DNA of 64,000 nt from Ligula intestinalis (taxonomy: Eukaryota; Platyhelminthes; Cestoda; Diphyllobothriidea; Diphyllobothriidae). Numbering within the stretch: position 1 is the first letter of the stretch; the number at the start of each line of letters is the position of its first letter. The notes under the pieces were generated by a model. That model was not told the DNA's origin, searched no databases, and saw nothing but the letters and a program-made list of their open reading frames with translations. A program made the translations under genes and the position numbers. Location: the NCBI GenBank assembly GCA_036362985.1, contig JAYGXS010000005.1:24512242-24576241 (forward strand). The letters are read 5' to 3'. Below, one piece after another: positions 9,331 to 21,101 of the stretch.

Positions 9331-11530
9331 CAATTTCAACTTAAGACATTGTATCTTTAATCAAAGGAATAATAGACAAAACATGCTAAGTCAGAGCACA
9401 TCTAAAAGCGCATTTTTTAAAGTCGCATATCAACCCCAAAACATGCAGACTACTTTCGCACAAGAATTAACTGTCAATGTAGTCCGCAATTCCTGTCATG
9501 GTAGGCAATCTGCTCCGACACTGGAACGCCCAATATCTACTTTATCAGCTCGCTAATCGGTACACGAGAAGTCACCGTCATCACCGTTTTTGACGTTGGA
9601 GTAATTTTGAAACACGTTCGGAACGTCGCTAATTAGCGCTATTATCTTCAGTGTCTTATATCGCCTCACCCTTTTCTGCCTTTTACAATTGCAGGGATCC
9701 GTCCCTAAAAAACAGTTAGGCTTCTGGGGAGAATAGCGTAACTGACAGGCACATAGAAGCTTGCATTTCCGGCTTTTAAGCCACTTTTAGTAAGCCACCT
9801 CCAATTCTAGGTAACGAAACACCCGAGGATCTCTCTGTAACAGCGTTTCCGCTAAGTGGCTGCTGGTGGCACCCCGGAGTGAACCCCAAACCTGAACGGG
9901 ATGAGCGAGTTTCATCACGCAAGAAGCTGGTCTACATGGAGCACTATGATCATCAGACCAAATCCCACATTGAAATTGAAAGGCAGCAAACACCTGTGAG
10001 AGGGGTTTGTTTTATACAGAACTCTCATTTGCACTCTCAGGCGACAGTAACCATTGGCGAAGTCAGAGCTAGTGTTGACTCCGACCAGCCAGACCTGAGA
10101 GAGCCTGAGACAGTGATGGTAGCTGATTAAGTAGGATTACGGAGCAGGTTCAAGCATGCTTCGATTGGTGTGTACGACATTACCCAAGGGTGGTGGTGAA
10201 GGCTCTGTCGGCCGAAGGTGGGAGGAAATGGACATGTTAACACTTTGACTGAGACGTGCGCCATATGCGGTACACGCAATGTGGCAAACTATGGGCTATT
10301 TTTGGGGGTCGCAGTTAAAGTGTTAAACGGCGCTCCGGTAGCCACCACTACCTGGACGCACGTGTTTGTGTCTGAGTGGAAGTCAGTCAAGTCTCCGCAG
10401 GTCAGCGCGTCTGAAAGCGCTGAACGAGGCAGTAGATGACCTTGAGGCAACTGGCCTTGAACAAGGACGTCGGACACGTCGCAATATACGGGCCTCGGGT
10501 ACGAGTCTCCCCCATACGACGAACAAATTGAGGGGTCTACAGTGTGATCAAACGATTTATGTTCAGGGAGTCGAACAGCCACGTGCAAGGACGGAGGACG
10601 TTGAGGGCCGCAGGCATTGAAGATCGAAGGGGGAGGGGAGGGAGGACCATGCATTGTGGCCGTCCGCCACAAACACCCCACTTCTACTGTTACTATAATT
10701 TCGGTGTAGGTTCAAGTTAATAATTTTTCAGAGCGCTAACCCCCTTTTCTTATTAGAGCAGAACGTATTGTTGACCTACTCATTATCTTAACAAGTTTGT
10801 ATTAAATTCTTCTCCTAACTCATCGTTTTCCCAATCTTATGCTCCCATCACTGACACACATCCTATCGCTAAAGTTGTTTTTGTTTTTCTTTGTCCTGTT
10901 TGACTCCTCCAACTGCCTGCTTCCCTCGTCCCTCCTTTCCTCTCGATCTACACTTCTCATCCAGATTTTCCACGATGTTTCCATGCAATTTCGTTTGCCA
11001 AGTAGCCTGCTAGGTCAGTCCGCCCTTGCAGACATGTTTCTTTGCCGCTTGCCTGCCGATTTATTTGCCACAACACACTTCATCCGCTTGCAGAGCTATT
11101 AATTGCTCTGTCAAATTTCAAGAGACAACTTCTCTCCACTTCTTATCTTCCTTGCCCAGACGACAATAGCTCTTCTAACCAAACTTTTCCCCAGTGGGTG
11201 TGATTGTATGCTGGTGGCAAGACGACGCGGTTAAGAGACCGAGGTGCAGGGGAGAGGGAACGCCCTTGCGCTGATGAAATTTAACGTCATAATAATATAT
11301 TATTCGTGATATTCATCCTCAGGACTATTGGCGAATGTGCCAAAAAGCTTGCAACCTTAACCGCAGGAAATAAAGACGTGTTTATGAGAGTGTTTTTCTT
11401 AGGCGGTACAAGAAGCGAGCTGGTCATACGACGTTTGAAGCCTGCGATCGCAAGCGCTTCCCCTGCGGCGAACTAATGCATGTTTTTTTTGCCAACTCTC
11501 CCCTACAACGATTGGGAGGTAAAAACTAAC
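9331..11530. other. Intronic sequence with a GC-rich, unclassified patch at 9780-10690
   Basis: Frames at 9879-10130, 10218-10439, 10289-10681 and 10366-10620 overlap on both strands and match no family I know. The composition differs from the AT-rich surroundings, which suggests an old insertion. The stretch 10840-11100 is pyrimidine-rich. No exon was recognised. Confidence 0.4.
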
Positions 11531-11534
11531 GCCC

Positions 11535-11910
11535 CTTGAAGGCCAGATTCATGTGCATTTACTCGTTCACTTGCTCCTGTGGAGCAGGATACACTGGCCG
11601 AACAACGAAGCGCCTAGAAAAGGGGGTGTGTGAGCACATACCGGACTGGTTAAGTAAGAGTGAAGCTTGATCGATCTTCAGTTCTGTTCTTGCACACCTT
11701 CTCGATACGAAGCATCGATCCGATTTAAATGAAGCCCTTCAGGTCGTCTACCAGACACCAGCCAATTTCTGCAAGAGCTAAAGGCCAGCGGGTGCTTGCA
11801 ATAGCCGAAACAGTGACTAACCAGCTATTGAATCCGGTGCTGTGTTGTCAGCAGACGCTAACACAAGCACTTTCACTTCCGTTGCCGACCCCGACGCCAG
11901 GCGGCGATTT
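11535..11910 (+). pseudogene. Penelope-like element GIY-YIG fragment
   Basis: It reads FTCSCGAGYTGRTTKRLEK, then 'EHIPDWLSKSEA', a stop, and 'SVLAHLLDTKHRSDLNEALQVVY'. After a +1 shift the frame continues 'VLAIAETVTNQLLNPVLCCQ'. This is the same C-terminal endonuclease tail as 5309-5640, with at least one stop and one frameshift. The G-Y-T-G-R-T core is kept. Confidence 0.75.
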
Positions 11911-12239
11911 CATATCGCTCCTACCTCCTAGTTGCCCGATTATAAATTGCTGAAAACACATGTTTACCGAATAACCGTTTCAATTTTTTAAATTTTATTT
12001 TGTTGAATTTATCGATACATTTCCTGTTAGTTCCTCAGCTTACCAATTCAACTATAAACGCTCCCGCATGAAAGACACAACTGATATCAGGGAAAACAGG
12101 AGAGGTCCGACCAGGAACCACGTAGTCAGTGTGGAACACTACCTTGTCGGCGGGCCGGCGAGACAACTGCTCAGCGATGATACCCATGTAAGCATTCAAG
12201 AAGTCAAGTTAAGCCAACAAACTTTTTCGAGGATTCATC

Positions 12240-12510
12240 ATTAGGTAGGTGAGCGCATACGGGCCTGGTTAAATAAAGGTGAAGCCAGACTAAAATCGAG
12301 TTCTATTCTTGCACATCTTGTTGACACGAATAATCGAGTCAGTAAAAATGAAGCCTTTTGTGTTATCTCCCGGACACCAGCTAACCTTTTCAAGGGCCTA
12401 CGCCAACACATGGTTGCAACAGCCGAAGCAGTGGCTATACGGCTAGCGGATCACGTTGTATGTTGCAAGAGGATGCTGACAGAAGTCATTTCACTTCCGT
12501 GGCTTAAGCC
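12240..12510 (+). pseudogene. Penelope-like element GIY-YIG fragment (3' part only)
   Basis: An open stretch reads 'GERIRAWLNKGEARLKSSS', 'ILAHLVDTNNRVSKNEAF', and 'MVATAEAVAIRLADHVVCC'. This corresponds to the second half of the endonuclease region in 11535-11910. The GIY core itself is missing or scrambled upstream. It lies 270-300 bp before the hammerhead-like motif at 12780. Confidence 0.7.
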
Positions 12511-12767
12511 GACACCACTTGGCGATCGCAAATCGCCCCACAGCCTAGTGACAGTCGTTCGCTCAATGTAACTGACACTGATTATCACTCTAATTTCCTG
12601 ACCCTTGCCCAATGCCCACAACTTCACCTAATTTCCTCCACTTCCCCCTTTCAAAGCAAACGAACCTCTACACACCGATCTCACCACGCGGACGGCGTGA
12701 AAACAATGAGTGGTAAAAAAGAACCCTTATAAATCATGTCCAACTCTTCAATTTTCATTATTCTCGC

Positions 12768-12815
12768 AAGTGCACCAGCCTGATGAAGAGGGTTAATGAA
12801 AACCTATGTCTGCCA
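12768..12815 (+). ncRNA. Degenerate hammerhead-like motif in a PLE tail (family D)
   Basis: CTGATGA (12780-12786), GAAA (12798-12801), then ACCTATGTC where C17 would be 12810. Stem II is not convincing (AGAGGGTTAAT). The placement after a GIY-YIG fragment matches the copies at 5842 and 32072. Confidence 0.45.
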
Positions 12816-13439
12816 AACCGACTTTTCAAAGCAAACCTGAAAATATTTACTGAAATATTATTCCCCCGCAGGGATTTTACACATACAAATTGCCTCTAAG
12901 GAGAACAGAAACAGGTGAGGAGTTTTCGCGGCATGCAGGCATCGGGATCGAGTGCAAGACCGTCGGTTACAATGGGCTTGGTACTGCGAAGCCGGTTTAG
13001 GAGTGCGCCATGTGGCGGGATGGAACCCACATGTAGTTCAATATGAGGACACGACAGGCGTTATTCGGGATGCGTTTGCAGCATAAACACCACAAATGGA
13101 GATGTGGTGACACGCGTAAGTACAGTACGCACCAGAATTCGTGCAATATGCTGACATATGTACATCATATTTAGGGAAAAGTACGGTTTTGCCTACAGTT
13201 TGAGGAAGAACTCACATAGTTCGCATAAAATGTAGCAATAGATGTGAAGCATGCTTTATAGAGAATAGGCAGCATTTATAAATTGACGGATACGATGTTT
13301 TATGAATGAACACCTCCCCAATGTAAAAAAAGCCTATAGATATAAATTCTCCTAAAACCGAAAAATATTCTTTCTTTGGGTATAAAAATTGAAGAACGCG
13401 TAATTTGCTATCAAATAACTGCAAGAAACATTTTTTAGT

Positions 13440-14530
13440 GCATGTTTTCCATAAAGTTGATTTGCATTTATAAAGGCAGTCAGAGTGAGTGATAAAAACA
13501 CATGCTATTAAAGTAGTTACTTTTAGCGATACAGACGTTTTTTTAGTGGTCAGAAAGAAGCTCATTTAAAAGCTCACATCCTATCATGTCTAAAATAACT
13601 TCAGGATAGACTACACGATAATCAGTATCACAACCTGAGTCAACGTTGATGGGCGAAAGAGAATAAGTCTTCCACATATGTCGGCATGTTGCGCGAATTC
13701 TGGCGCTTACTGTAGAAACTCACGGTGCGCCAGCCATCTGCTGCCTACCTCATCTACGATATTCTTGACTTTATCTCGACATCGGGTAGAGGTGTGTGTG
13801 GGGGAATAGAGAGTGTGGCAGGCGCAGTGAAAATTCACTGTTACTTAACACTTCGTGACACGCATGTGACCAACACTGTTTCATCCTGATCAGGAGCACA
13901 AAGTAGACCTTGTCAGATACGATGACTAAAATGTTGACTCAATAAAGCACACATTAAAGGATGCACAGACAATAACGATATTTCGTTTGAAGGCAAAGGT
14001 GCGTAAAGAGGAAACAAATGGAGGTGAGAATGCTTATTATGTGGTCGAGTAAGTCAATGAACTCACTACTAACCAAATAGTGTTGGGATCACTGTGGGGA
14101 TAGTAAATCTGACAAAACAGGAAAATAGAGTGTGCACTAATTTTTGACAAAAGCGAGCCCATGATCAAAATGCAAACCTTGGTGGTCCTTTGGTCAGCCA
14201 TTTTCGATTACCACTCACAGTAAAAAGCGAAACTTGCTGCGGTTTGGCGTTGAGAAAACGATCCCATGCTGGTCAGTTCGTCTTCCATAGAGAGTTAAGG
14301 TTATTAGCAAAGCTACTAGGAAGCTGTATTCTTTAGTTGATGTAAAAATATGCATATTTTAAACTTCAGACAATCATCAAATCCGCATGGAGGTTGACAG
14401 CTGCGAGTAAAGTGAAAATAGGAGCTGTAGAAAGTACAGTACGGCCTAGCATTCCTGTAACATGCGGATATATGCGAAATATTGATACTCTTTCGCTTAT
14501 CGGCATTGATTAAGGTTACTGATTATCCTG
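13440..14530. repeat. Diverged foldback element related to 49015-50005
   Basis: The stretch 13440-13735 matches 49725-50010 in many blocks ('taaaggcagtca', 'acttcaggatagac', 'gcgaaagag.ataagtc'). The stretch 14455-14525 carries the 'gatactctttcgctta' end in the opposite orientation. Arms are partial and the interior is unrecognised. The frame 13212-13565 (minus) overlaps this repeat and shows no domain. Confidence 0.55.
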
Positions 14531-15590
14531 TTGTCTATTCTCAAGCTCTTTCAGCCACGAAAGGAGGCCGGCTTTTTAGCCAGCTGCTTTCTGACCGTCA
14601 AAAAGACTCATGTACCTTACCAAATGACCTCTTAAATAGTAAATGGTCCATCTGAGAGATTCGAACATATAGGAAGACCCACATAACAAATGATTACAAA
14701 GATTCTGAAGAAGATGCGATCACTGGAACAAGGACTTTATTTTTCTAACGTTTCGGATTCCGTCGGGCAAAGATTGCAATAATCTACGGCCAAAACACCT
14801 GAACGCGCAAAAGCGATGACACAATAAAATCAATGAACAGTTCAGACTGGTTTTTACCACAAAGGCATCAGTGAGACACCTCTTACAGATTATCTAGATG
14901 AATGCGTGTTAAAGAGAAAGAAATAACTGAAGATAAAAATGTCCAAAAACAGTTGTTTTGTATGCCTAAAGTTTTCCGCGCGTCAACAACCGTACAGCCT
15001 GACTTAGCAAATGTAGCGTTAACTACATATTTACTGAATGTGTGACAGGCCTGTGTTTTTATTTGACTGGCAAAATGACTGCATCGTATGACAGAGAGAA
15101 TGCCATGCACTGTAGAAGGGTGTTAACCATGTTTCTCCTGGATGGGCTGATAGGAATTACAGACCACACATGATGCTATATTCCTTCGTAAGTCAACTTT
15201 TGCTTAGTTTTAAGCTCCAGCTTGTGGGATTTCGTACAACTTTTGAAGATAACTTATAGCACATTTTGGGCAATCGGTCATTCAGTCCCCAAGATTATGC
15301 ACAAAACACACCATCAGCTTTTCGATACCATTGTGAAAACCTAACGCACTATAAATGTTTATAAGACACTTTAGGGGCATGATAACAATGAAATAAACTA
15401 CATCATTAGCTGGATCAATAACCCTAACGGTTGTTATCATCCTCTTGATCATAGTCATACTGATAAGCATGATCAGCGATCATCGTTAGGTAAACTAGGT
15501 AACTGTCATGTAAATCCATTCCGAAGTCGTCATTGTGAACACAGCCAGCTCCACAGGCTATATCGGATCACCTACAATTAGCCAGTTTGC
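14531..15590. other. Intronic sequence with a single family B repeat arm
   Basis: At 14704-14790 the words 'gaagaagatgcgatcactggaaca' and (minus strand) 'ggaatccgaaacgttagaaa' match one arm of the hairpin element at 60035. The hammerhead core there is degraded (CCGACGG). Otherwise nothing was recognised. Confidence 0.5.
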
Positions 15591-15593
15591 ATG

Positions 15594-15840
15594 CTCGGAT
15601 CGCGCATACATGACCACACGCTGGCTGGCTGTTCGACGGGGTGACATTTGATCGCAGATAGAAACCCGCACTTACGAGACGGGTCAGGAGTTCAACTTCG
15701 CAGCCGCGATGATAATTGCCCACGCTGGCAGCAGGATGGGTCAAGAACTGATTGAAGCTTGGTCCATGGACGGGAATTCAGTCAACAGATATATCGAGCT
15801 GGCACCCGCATAAGTTGCCCTGCAAAGGTATCGCCAGACT
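15594..15840 (+). pseudogene. Penelope-like element GIY-YIG C-terminal fragment (second lineage)
   Basis: It reads 'YETGQEFNFAAAMIIAHAGS' and 'GQELIEAWSMDGNSVNRYIE' before a stop. An earlier in-frame stop lies in 'GDI*SQ'. The pattern H-x-x-E-T-G-x-x-F and E-x-I-E-A-W, N-S-V-N-R is the end of the GIY-YIG domain in PLE proteins. A family A hammerhead follows at 16112-16165. Confidence 0.7.
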
Positions 15841-16111
15841 CACGGCACTGCTGGTTAGGTGATCCCTTCCCCTTCCTTCCCCCTCCCCTAAGACGCTTAA
15901 TTGACCCCTTCCCCAGTAAATGTTGCTTGTTTTCGTTAAAAATTTTATTTCTGTAAATATTCTTATCGAACACGCCGATCTCGCCTATTGGCGCAGGCTG
16001 ACATAGTCCGCAGTGGCCAATTGGCGCCCCATACCAGACAAGTAGTGTTTTCCACGTGCTAAAACTTTTTTGTATACACACGCCCTAACTAGTCCCCATT
16101 TGTTGCTGCTT

Positions 16112-16165
16112 CCTATCTCTGATGATGAACCCTTGTAGGAGTCCGAAAGCTCAGAAAAACAAGCA
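16112..16165 (+). ncRNA. Hammerhead ribozyme motif (family A)
   Basis: CTGATGA (16119-16125), stem II GAACCC-TTGTAG-GAGTCC with mismatches, GAAA (16145-16148), GCTC with C17 at 16152, then AGA pairing with TCT before the core. The core is complete. Stem III is a two-pair palindrome (AGCU) and stem II is weakened, so activity alone is uncertain. Confidence 0.6.
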
Positions 16166-16169
16166 AATC

Positions 16170-16995
16170 ACTCTGGTATCCAACCCACTTCGTTTTTTAC
16201 CAAAAATATCTCCTCATCCTCATCACATTTAATCATCTTCAATAAAATTCGCTAGGTTTTTATCACCAAAATCATCGTACGCTACACCATCGTCCGCATT
16301 AGAATATTTTCCGTCATCTTCATTATAAGCTAATTGCAGGCCCGAGCGTCGGGTCATGCACCGTAAGGGGTTGGGTGTGGCTAGCTGATGATAGCTGATA
16401 AATCAGAACTGGCCATAATAGTGTCGCTAGCCTTTTTCGGGAATTTTAATCTGCCTTTACCACTATATGCAGTCTGACTGCTTGGAGGCTCCACCATGGG
16501 TCACAAGGTAGTACGGGATGGCTGCGTGCCGTATGAAACCGGTGAGCCTCTTCCCATCAATATGGACACTGTCATCGTAATCATTGTCCTTATCATCGAC
16601 AATTTCAGCTACGTCACAATTATCAACAGCAAGCATTCATAAAAAACATAGAGGGCCACAGTTTTTAAAACAGTTAAGGGATTGTGTGGCTGGTGAGTCT
16701 GATCATTAAACTGGCTTCCCTGATCACAATCATCGTAAGCATAATAAAAAATAATTTCCTTGTTAATATTATTTTGAGGAGTTTAGACGAGGAGGTATGA
16801 GTGTCAAAGGACACAGTTGAAAATAGAGTAGAGGTCAGTACTATGATAAGGATAACTAAAGCAGGGGGATAATTGTGATAAGTAGAACATTGGTTGCTCA
16901 ATGGTGGTATTGATGATGCAAATGAGACAATGCTAGTCATGAATTTCAATCGCTATTTTTTATAAGAATGGAAGAGGAAGAAGAGTTGCCAAGCA
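16170..16995. other. Intronic sequence, nothing recognised
   Basis: AT-rich with ATC-rich low-complexity words. The frame 16674-16949 (minus) shows no domain. Confidence 0.4.
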
Positions 16996-16997
16996 CC

Positions 16998-17062
16998 GGA
17001 TCAATTTGTTTATTATGCTGAGCTTTCGGGCTCTTGCGGGAGTCCATCGTCAGAGATAAAAG
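16998..17062 (-). ncRNA. Hammerhead ribozyme motif (family A), minus strand
   Basis: CTGACGA (17053 down to 17047), stem II GGACTC-CCGCAA-GAGCCC with one A-C mismatch, GAAA (17027-17024), GCTC with C17 at 17020. Stem I pairs TCT/AG and, after an internal loop, TTTA with TAAA. This outer pairing changes together with that of other families (CTAT/ATAG at 3391), which supports a real fold. Confidence 0.65.
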
Positions 17063-17229
17063 GTAGGAGCCATCTCTGCGGAACTGGGTGTTGGAATTGC
17101 CCGCCATCCCAAGGCTACTATGTGCAGCCAAGTCATGTAAAAAAAGATCCACTGCACCCCAACGAAAAATCTGGGGTAGTGTACCGCATCCCATGCTCAA
17201 GCTGACCTTGTAACTATACAGGGCAAAGT

Positions 17230-17500
17230 AAACGCATCCTAGATTCGCGCATACATTAACATAAGCTGGCTATCAGGCGGGTTGACGCATTGTTGCAAGT
17301 GGCTGCCCACACCCATGGGACGGGCCCCGACTTTAAACTCGTAGTGACGAGGATAATTGCTCACGCCGAGAGCAAGACCGAACGTGAACAAATTGAGGCC
17401 TGGGTCTCGGATGACAACTCAGTGAACAGATGTGTTGAGTTGGCGCCTGCATACACCACCCTCCGTAGGAACATCCACACGACGGACACTGGTGATCAAT
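17230..17500 (+). pseudogene. Penelope-like element GIY-YIG C-terminal fragment (second lineage)
   Basis: A stop-free stretch of about 70 codons reads 'LQVAAHTHGTGPDFKLVVTR', 'IIAHAESKTEREQIEAW' and 'NSVNRCVELAPAYTTLRR'. It is homologous to 15594-15840 and 27271-27592. The GIY core upstream is not readable. The tail leads into the duplicated segment and hammerhead at 17530-17740. Confidence 0.75.
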
Positions 17501-17527
17501 GACTATTTTCTCAAACTTCCCCCTTCC

Positions 17528-17740
17528 TCGTATGGCGTTTGAGTAGCTCCTACCCCTACAACTGTTGCTTATCTTCGTGGTCGCTTTTATTTCTGATGGT
17601 AGACTCACCCCCTTCCCCTCCCTCCCCTGTGACGTTTGATTGGCTCCTACCCCCTATAACTGTTGCCTTCTTTTCGTGGACGCTTTCATCTCTGACGATG
17701 GACTCTGGCAAGAGCCCGAAAGCTCAGAACAATAAACAAA
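17528..17740 (+). repeat. ~105-bp tandem duplication in a PLE tail
   Basis: The words 'gcgtttgagtagctcctacccctacaactgttgc...cgtggtcgctttta.ttctgatgg' (from 17531) recur from about 17629 as 'acgtttgattggctcctacccc...cgtggacgctttcatctctgacgatgg'. Only the second unit keeps a full hammerhead. The first has lost everything after CTGATGGTAGACTC. Confidence 0.65.
17683..17740 (+). ncRNA. Hammerhead ribozyme motif (family A)
   Basis: CTGACGA (17692-17698), stem II GGACTC-TGGCAA-GAGCCC with one A-C mismatch, GAAA (17718-17721), GCTC with C17 at 17725, then AGA pairing with TCT. It lies about 200 bp after the GIY-YIG fragment, as expected for a PLE terminal repeat. Confidence 0.65.
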
Positions 17741-17744
17741 TTGA

Positions 17745-20700
17745 TCCGGCGCTCAAAAACTCTTCTTCCTCTTCTATGCAAATACCTGGAACACGAACCT
17801 TTTTACTCATTCGTATATATTTGAGCTTAATTAAATGATGCAATATATAATACTTACTTAAAATCTCATGCAAATTGTTGTCAGAAATTCCCACAGACTA
17901 TAGCGGACCATTCATTGCATTATTCCTAGAATCCATTAGGCCTATAAAATGTCCCTTGATAAAAAAAGTCTCTGAAACAGCCAGTGGAATATTCATAACT
18001 TGCACTGATACTCTCATTAGCAACTATTAGACTCTACCGATTAACTTTGTAGCATTTTAGACAGTTAGCAGACAGAAAAATGCCTGTAGGTGGACATGGC
18101 GCCAGTATCACTTGGCACATGAACATGTGCATAAATGTGTGTGCACTTATCGGCGTTGGGCATCAGTGGAAATCGCTAAGTGTCCTTTGTTGCTGATACA
18201 AGCGGAAAAGGGGTTTTCTGGAGAGTCCGTTTACATGAGTGTAAACCGTTGTTGTTTTTATAAAATAAAATGAAACAGCAGGGGAAGATAAGAGCATTTA
18301 AATAGAGGAAAACGAAGCGGCTGAGAAGAAGAGATTGAGTTTTGAAAAAATGCTGTATGGTTTTATTTATAACAGTAAATGCTCGCCAAATTAGAAAGGT
18401 CAGGCAGAAGAAAACATGAACGTTTTGCACAAAATACTACTTTAAAGCAGAGTCTTTCAGGTGCAAAGTTGTAAATTGCTAGAACAACAGGATTAATTGG
18501 GTGCATACATTTCGGGAGCGCTGATCAGCTGCTACCTCTCATTGCAGACCATGAATGACGTAAGAGAAGAAACAAAATTGAATTCATACAGGAGGAGTGA
18601 TACAAACTGCAGGGTCATAGGATGTCACCAACAGACGAATCAAAAACGTAGTATAGTTAAAAAACTGTGGGCAATAAAAATGGGAAAATAAATTAGACAT
18701 AAGACTATGTAAATCTGGGAGCCGAATTTTACCAAGGCAAAGCTACGTTAACCACATGCTCCAACCGTTTACGTAGGTCTGGTTTTGACCGACATATAGA
18801 GGATGCCTCCAGGTTTGTATCAATTTTTTCTGTATGAATTTAATCTTGTATTTCTTATACGCCATTCATGTTATGCAGTGAGGGGAAGCAGCTGATAAGC
18901 GCTCCAAAAAGTGTATGGATCCAATAAATCCTGCGTTATGGTAATTTAGAAAATAAAACTCTGCAAACCTATGCCAAGACAGCGTATACAGCATAAGCAA
19001 TACGACTTACACTGATTGCGCAGTCTATGAAGCAGGTGAAAGTTTTAAAAAGATATCTCTGCGTTCTATGCCTCTTCTGTGATTCAATTTGACTCTAGAG
19101 AACGTGGCCGATCGAAGCACCCCGTTTAAAGGCCCTAAGCGAACCCCACCTTGTCGGTTGCGACGTTAGATATTTGCCTTTGGTTAAAATTACCCAAAAT
19201 TCGCATGAGTGGTAGGTGACAATGAACAGGTGGCCTTCTATTTGACGAGATAATTGAATGATCTAAAAGGAAGTTATACTCAGAGGTAAGAAAAGGCGTG
19301 CACTAGAGGAGCTTTATTTTCAATCTGGCGTTTCAGGAGTTTTCTTGTCTACCGCCCATCTTCAGCGAATGAATATAAATTAAACATCTTCCGTTGAATG
19401 CTCTTTCTTCTCATTCTTACTTACTACATGAGAATCACATTTTCCCTACCTACACTGAGAAGACATAGTCTCTACGCAAGACCAGGGGGTTAGGTGTCTG
19501 GTTTCCTACGTTTAGCCAACGATTCGAAGAAAATATTAAAATCGCTATCTCACTGCTCACTCATAATGAATTTGGTGACGAGATTGAGGATTTTGATTAA
19601 CTGATAGCTAAGCCTGATTTGTGACAGTCCTGTGTTAAAGAAGGATATTCAGTCACAAATAGTAAAGTACTAAATTGACGGTAATTCCTATAGAATTTCG
19701 GGCCTCTTTTAAAGTTAGAGGTAGTCAATGACAAATTTTGCTTGTTGCACAGAAAATATTAGAATGCCCCTGATTAATCGAAACTTTGCTTTCTAAAATA
19801 ATGCTTCGTTTTTATATTTTAACAATGTTCGCTTTCCTAGTTTTTGAGATTTCATAAGATGTAGCATTACAAATTTATCTATTTTTCGATCCATACTTGT
19901 AAGGCTCTTCACTTTATTTTAAAAATAAATGATGCTTATTTTATCAAATAAATATACTATATTTTTAACGACGGTTCACAGTATGTTTGACAAATTTAGA
20001 AAATTATAAGTATAAATAAAATTAATCAATATTATACTTATTTCTTTTTCTCACATCTGCCTCTTTCTTGTTTATTCGCCGCAGACATTTTGCAGGTCTT
20101 TCCTGCTTCAAAACCCAGACAATCGGATCTTTTTCAGGTATTTTTTCATCAATGACAGACTACTAACATGAACGACTGTCCTGATTTATGCACCTGAACA
20201 TCAAATAGCACCCAGTCGTATTTGAACAGGAGCAGAGAAAGCTAGCAACATTACACCGTCATAAAAAAATTTCCCGCGCAGAGTTGTTATTCAAGACGGA
20301 TCGCTTAAACCTTTAAGCATCCAATTGAATGCTTGATTAGATTTAGTTTGAGTGAATTGCAGCAGTGTGAATTCAATTGGCAAGATATTGGACCATATAT
20401 ACATATTTTCATCGTCTTTTAAATGGCTGCAGCTTCGTGGAGGCTTTTTAGCAGTATCAGCAGTTTAACAGCAATTATTAATTTCGTTTTTCACCGTAAT
20501 TTGAAGCTAACCATGCACAAAATAGACCGCTTAACGGTTGTTTATAAAAACATTCATAGTGTATGTACCAACCAACGTGGACTTATAATTTTAAGTCCGC
20601 ATTAATCTCATCAAACCATGTTTTATTTAAGATACGAGTTCCTTATCTAAAAATATGATATGCGTTATTTTTATCCTATAGCCATAAAGGTTTGATTGGA

Positions 20701-20908
20701 TTGTGCATCACGCATGACCAGGTCCGACTGTTTATTAAATTAATTCGATCGAGTCCACACGAGTTTGTCACTAACTTGCTCATCCAATAAGGTTTGCTAG
20801 CTGATTGCGCTTTGCCGTCTAATTCAGATCTAACACCGTTAAATCTCCTATCAAGACGTTAGATATTAATTGAAAAAAGTATGTTTGCAGTCCATGAAAT
20901 ATGCCTAC
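17745..20908. other. AT-rich intron of the LAR-type gene, nothing recognised
   Basis: No exon-like frame on the minus strand shows FN3 features. A decayed family B hammerhead-like motif occurs on the minus strand at 19311-19385 (CTGAAGA, then TGAAACGCCAG). At 18893-18955 'gaagcagctgat.a...ggat.caata' matches 58240-58285. Confidence 0.5.
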
Positions 20909-21101
20909 CGCCAGGCGTAATGACGACGGAGACGTCGTCGCTGATTGGTCCATCCCCGGCTGCGTTGTAAGCGCTGACGCTGACAATGTAAGTGGCATTC
21001 GCGAGCAAATCTTGCAGATGAATTTTCTGGTTCGCGGAACGTTTCACTTGACGCGCACTGACGGGGTATCCCTTGCGTGTAGTATAGTACACTTTATAAC
21101 C
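20909..21101 (-). CDS. LAR: LAR-type RPTP exon: second part of FN3-2
   Basis: This 193-bp exon has acceptor CTCTTCTTTCAG and donor GTAGGC, phase 0 in and 1 out. It reads GYKVYYTTRKGYPV and later 'LLANATYIVSVSAYNAAGDGPISDDVSVVITPG'. The F-G region 'GDGPISDDV' is close to the G-D-G-P-L-S-S-D of animal LAR FN3-2. One sequon (NAT) is present. This is the last exon I can find toward position 1. The next should begin FN3-3 with a phase-1 acceptor, and I see none in 1-20908, so the following intron is probably longer than 20.9 kb or the next exon is too short to see. Confidence 0.85.

Noticed and set aside
13212..13565. 117-residue minus-strand frame
   Set aside because: It lies in the foldback-related repeat and shows no FN3 features expected for the next exon of the LAR-type gene.
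14636..14720. Minus-strand GTTCGAATCTC resembling a tRNA B box
   Set aside because: There is no A box or cloverleaf upstream. It may be a very old SINE remnant but cannot be shown.
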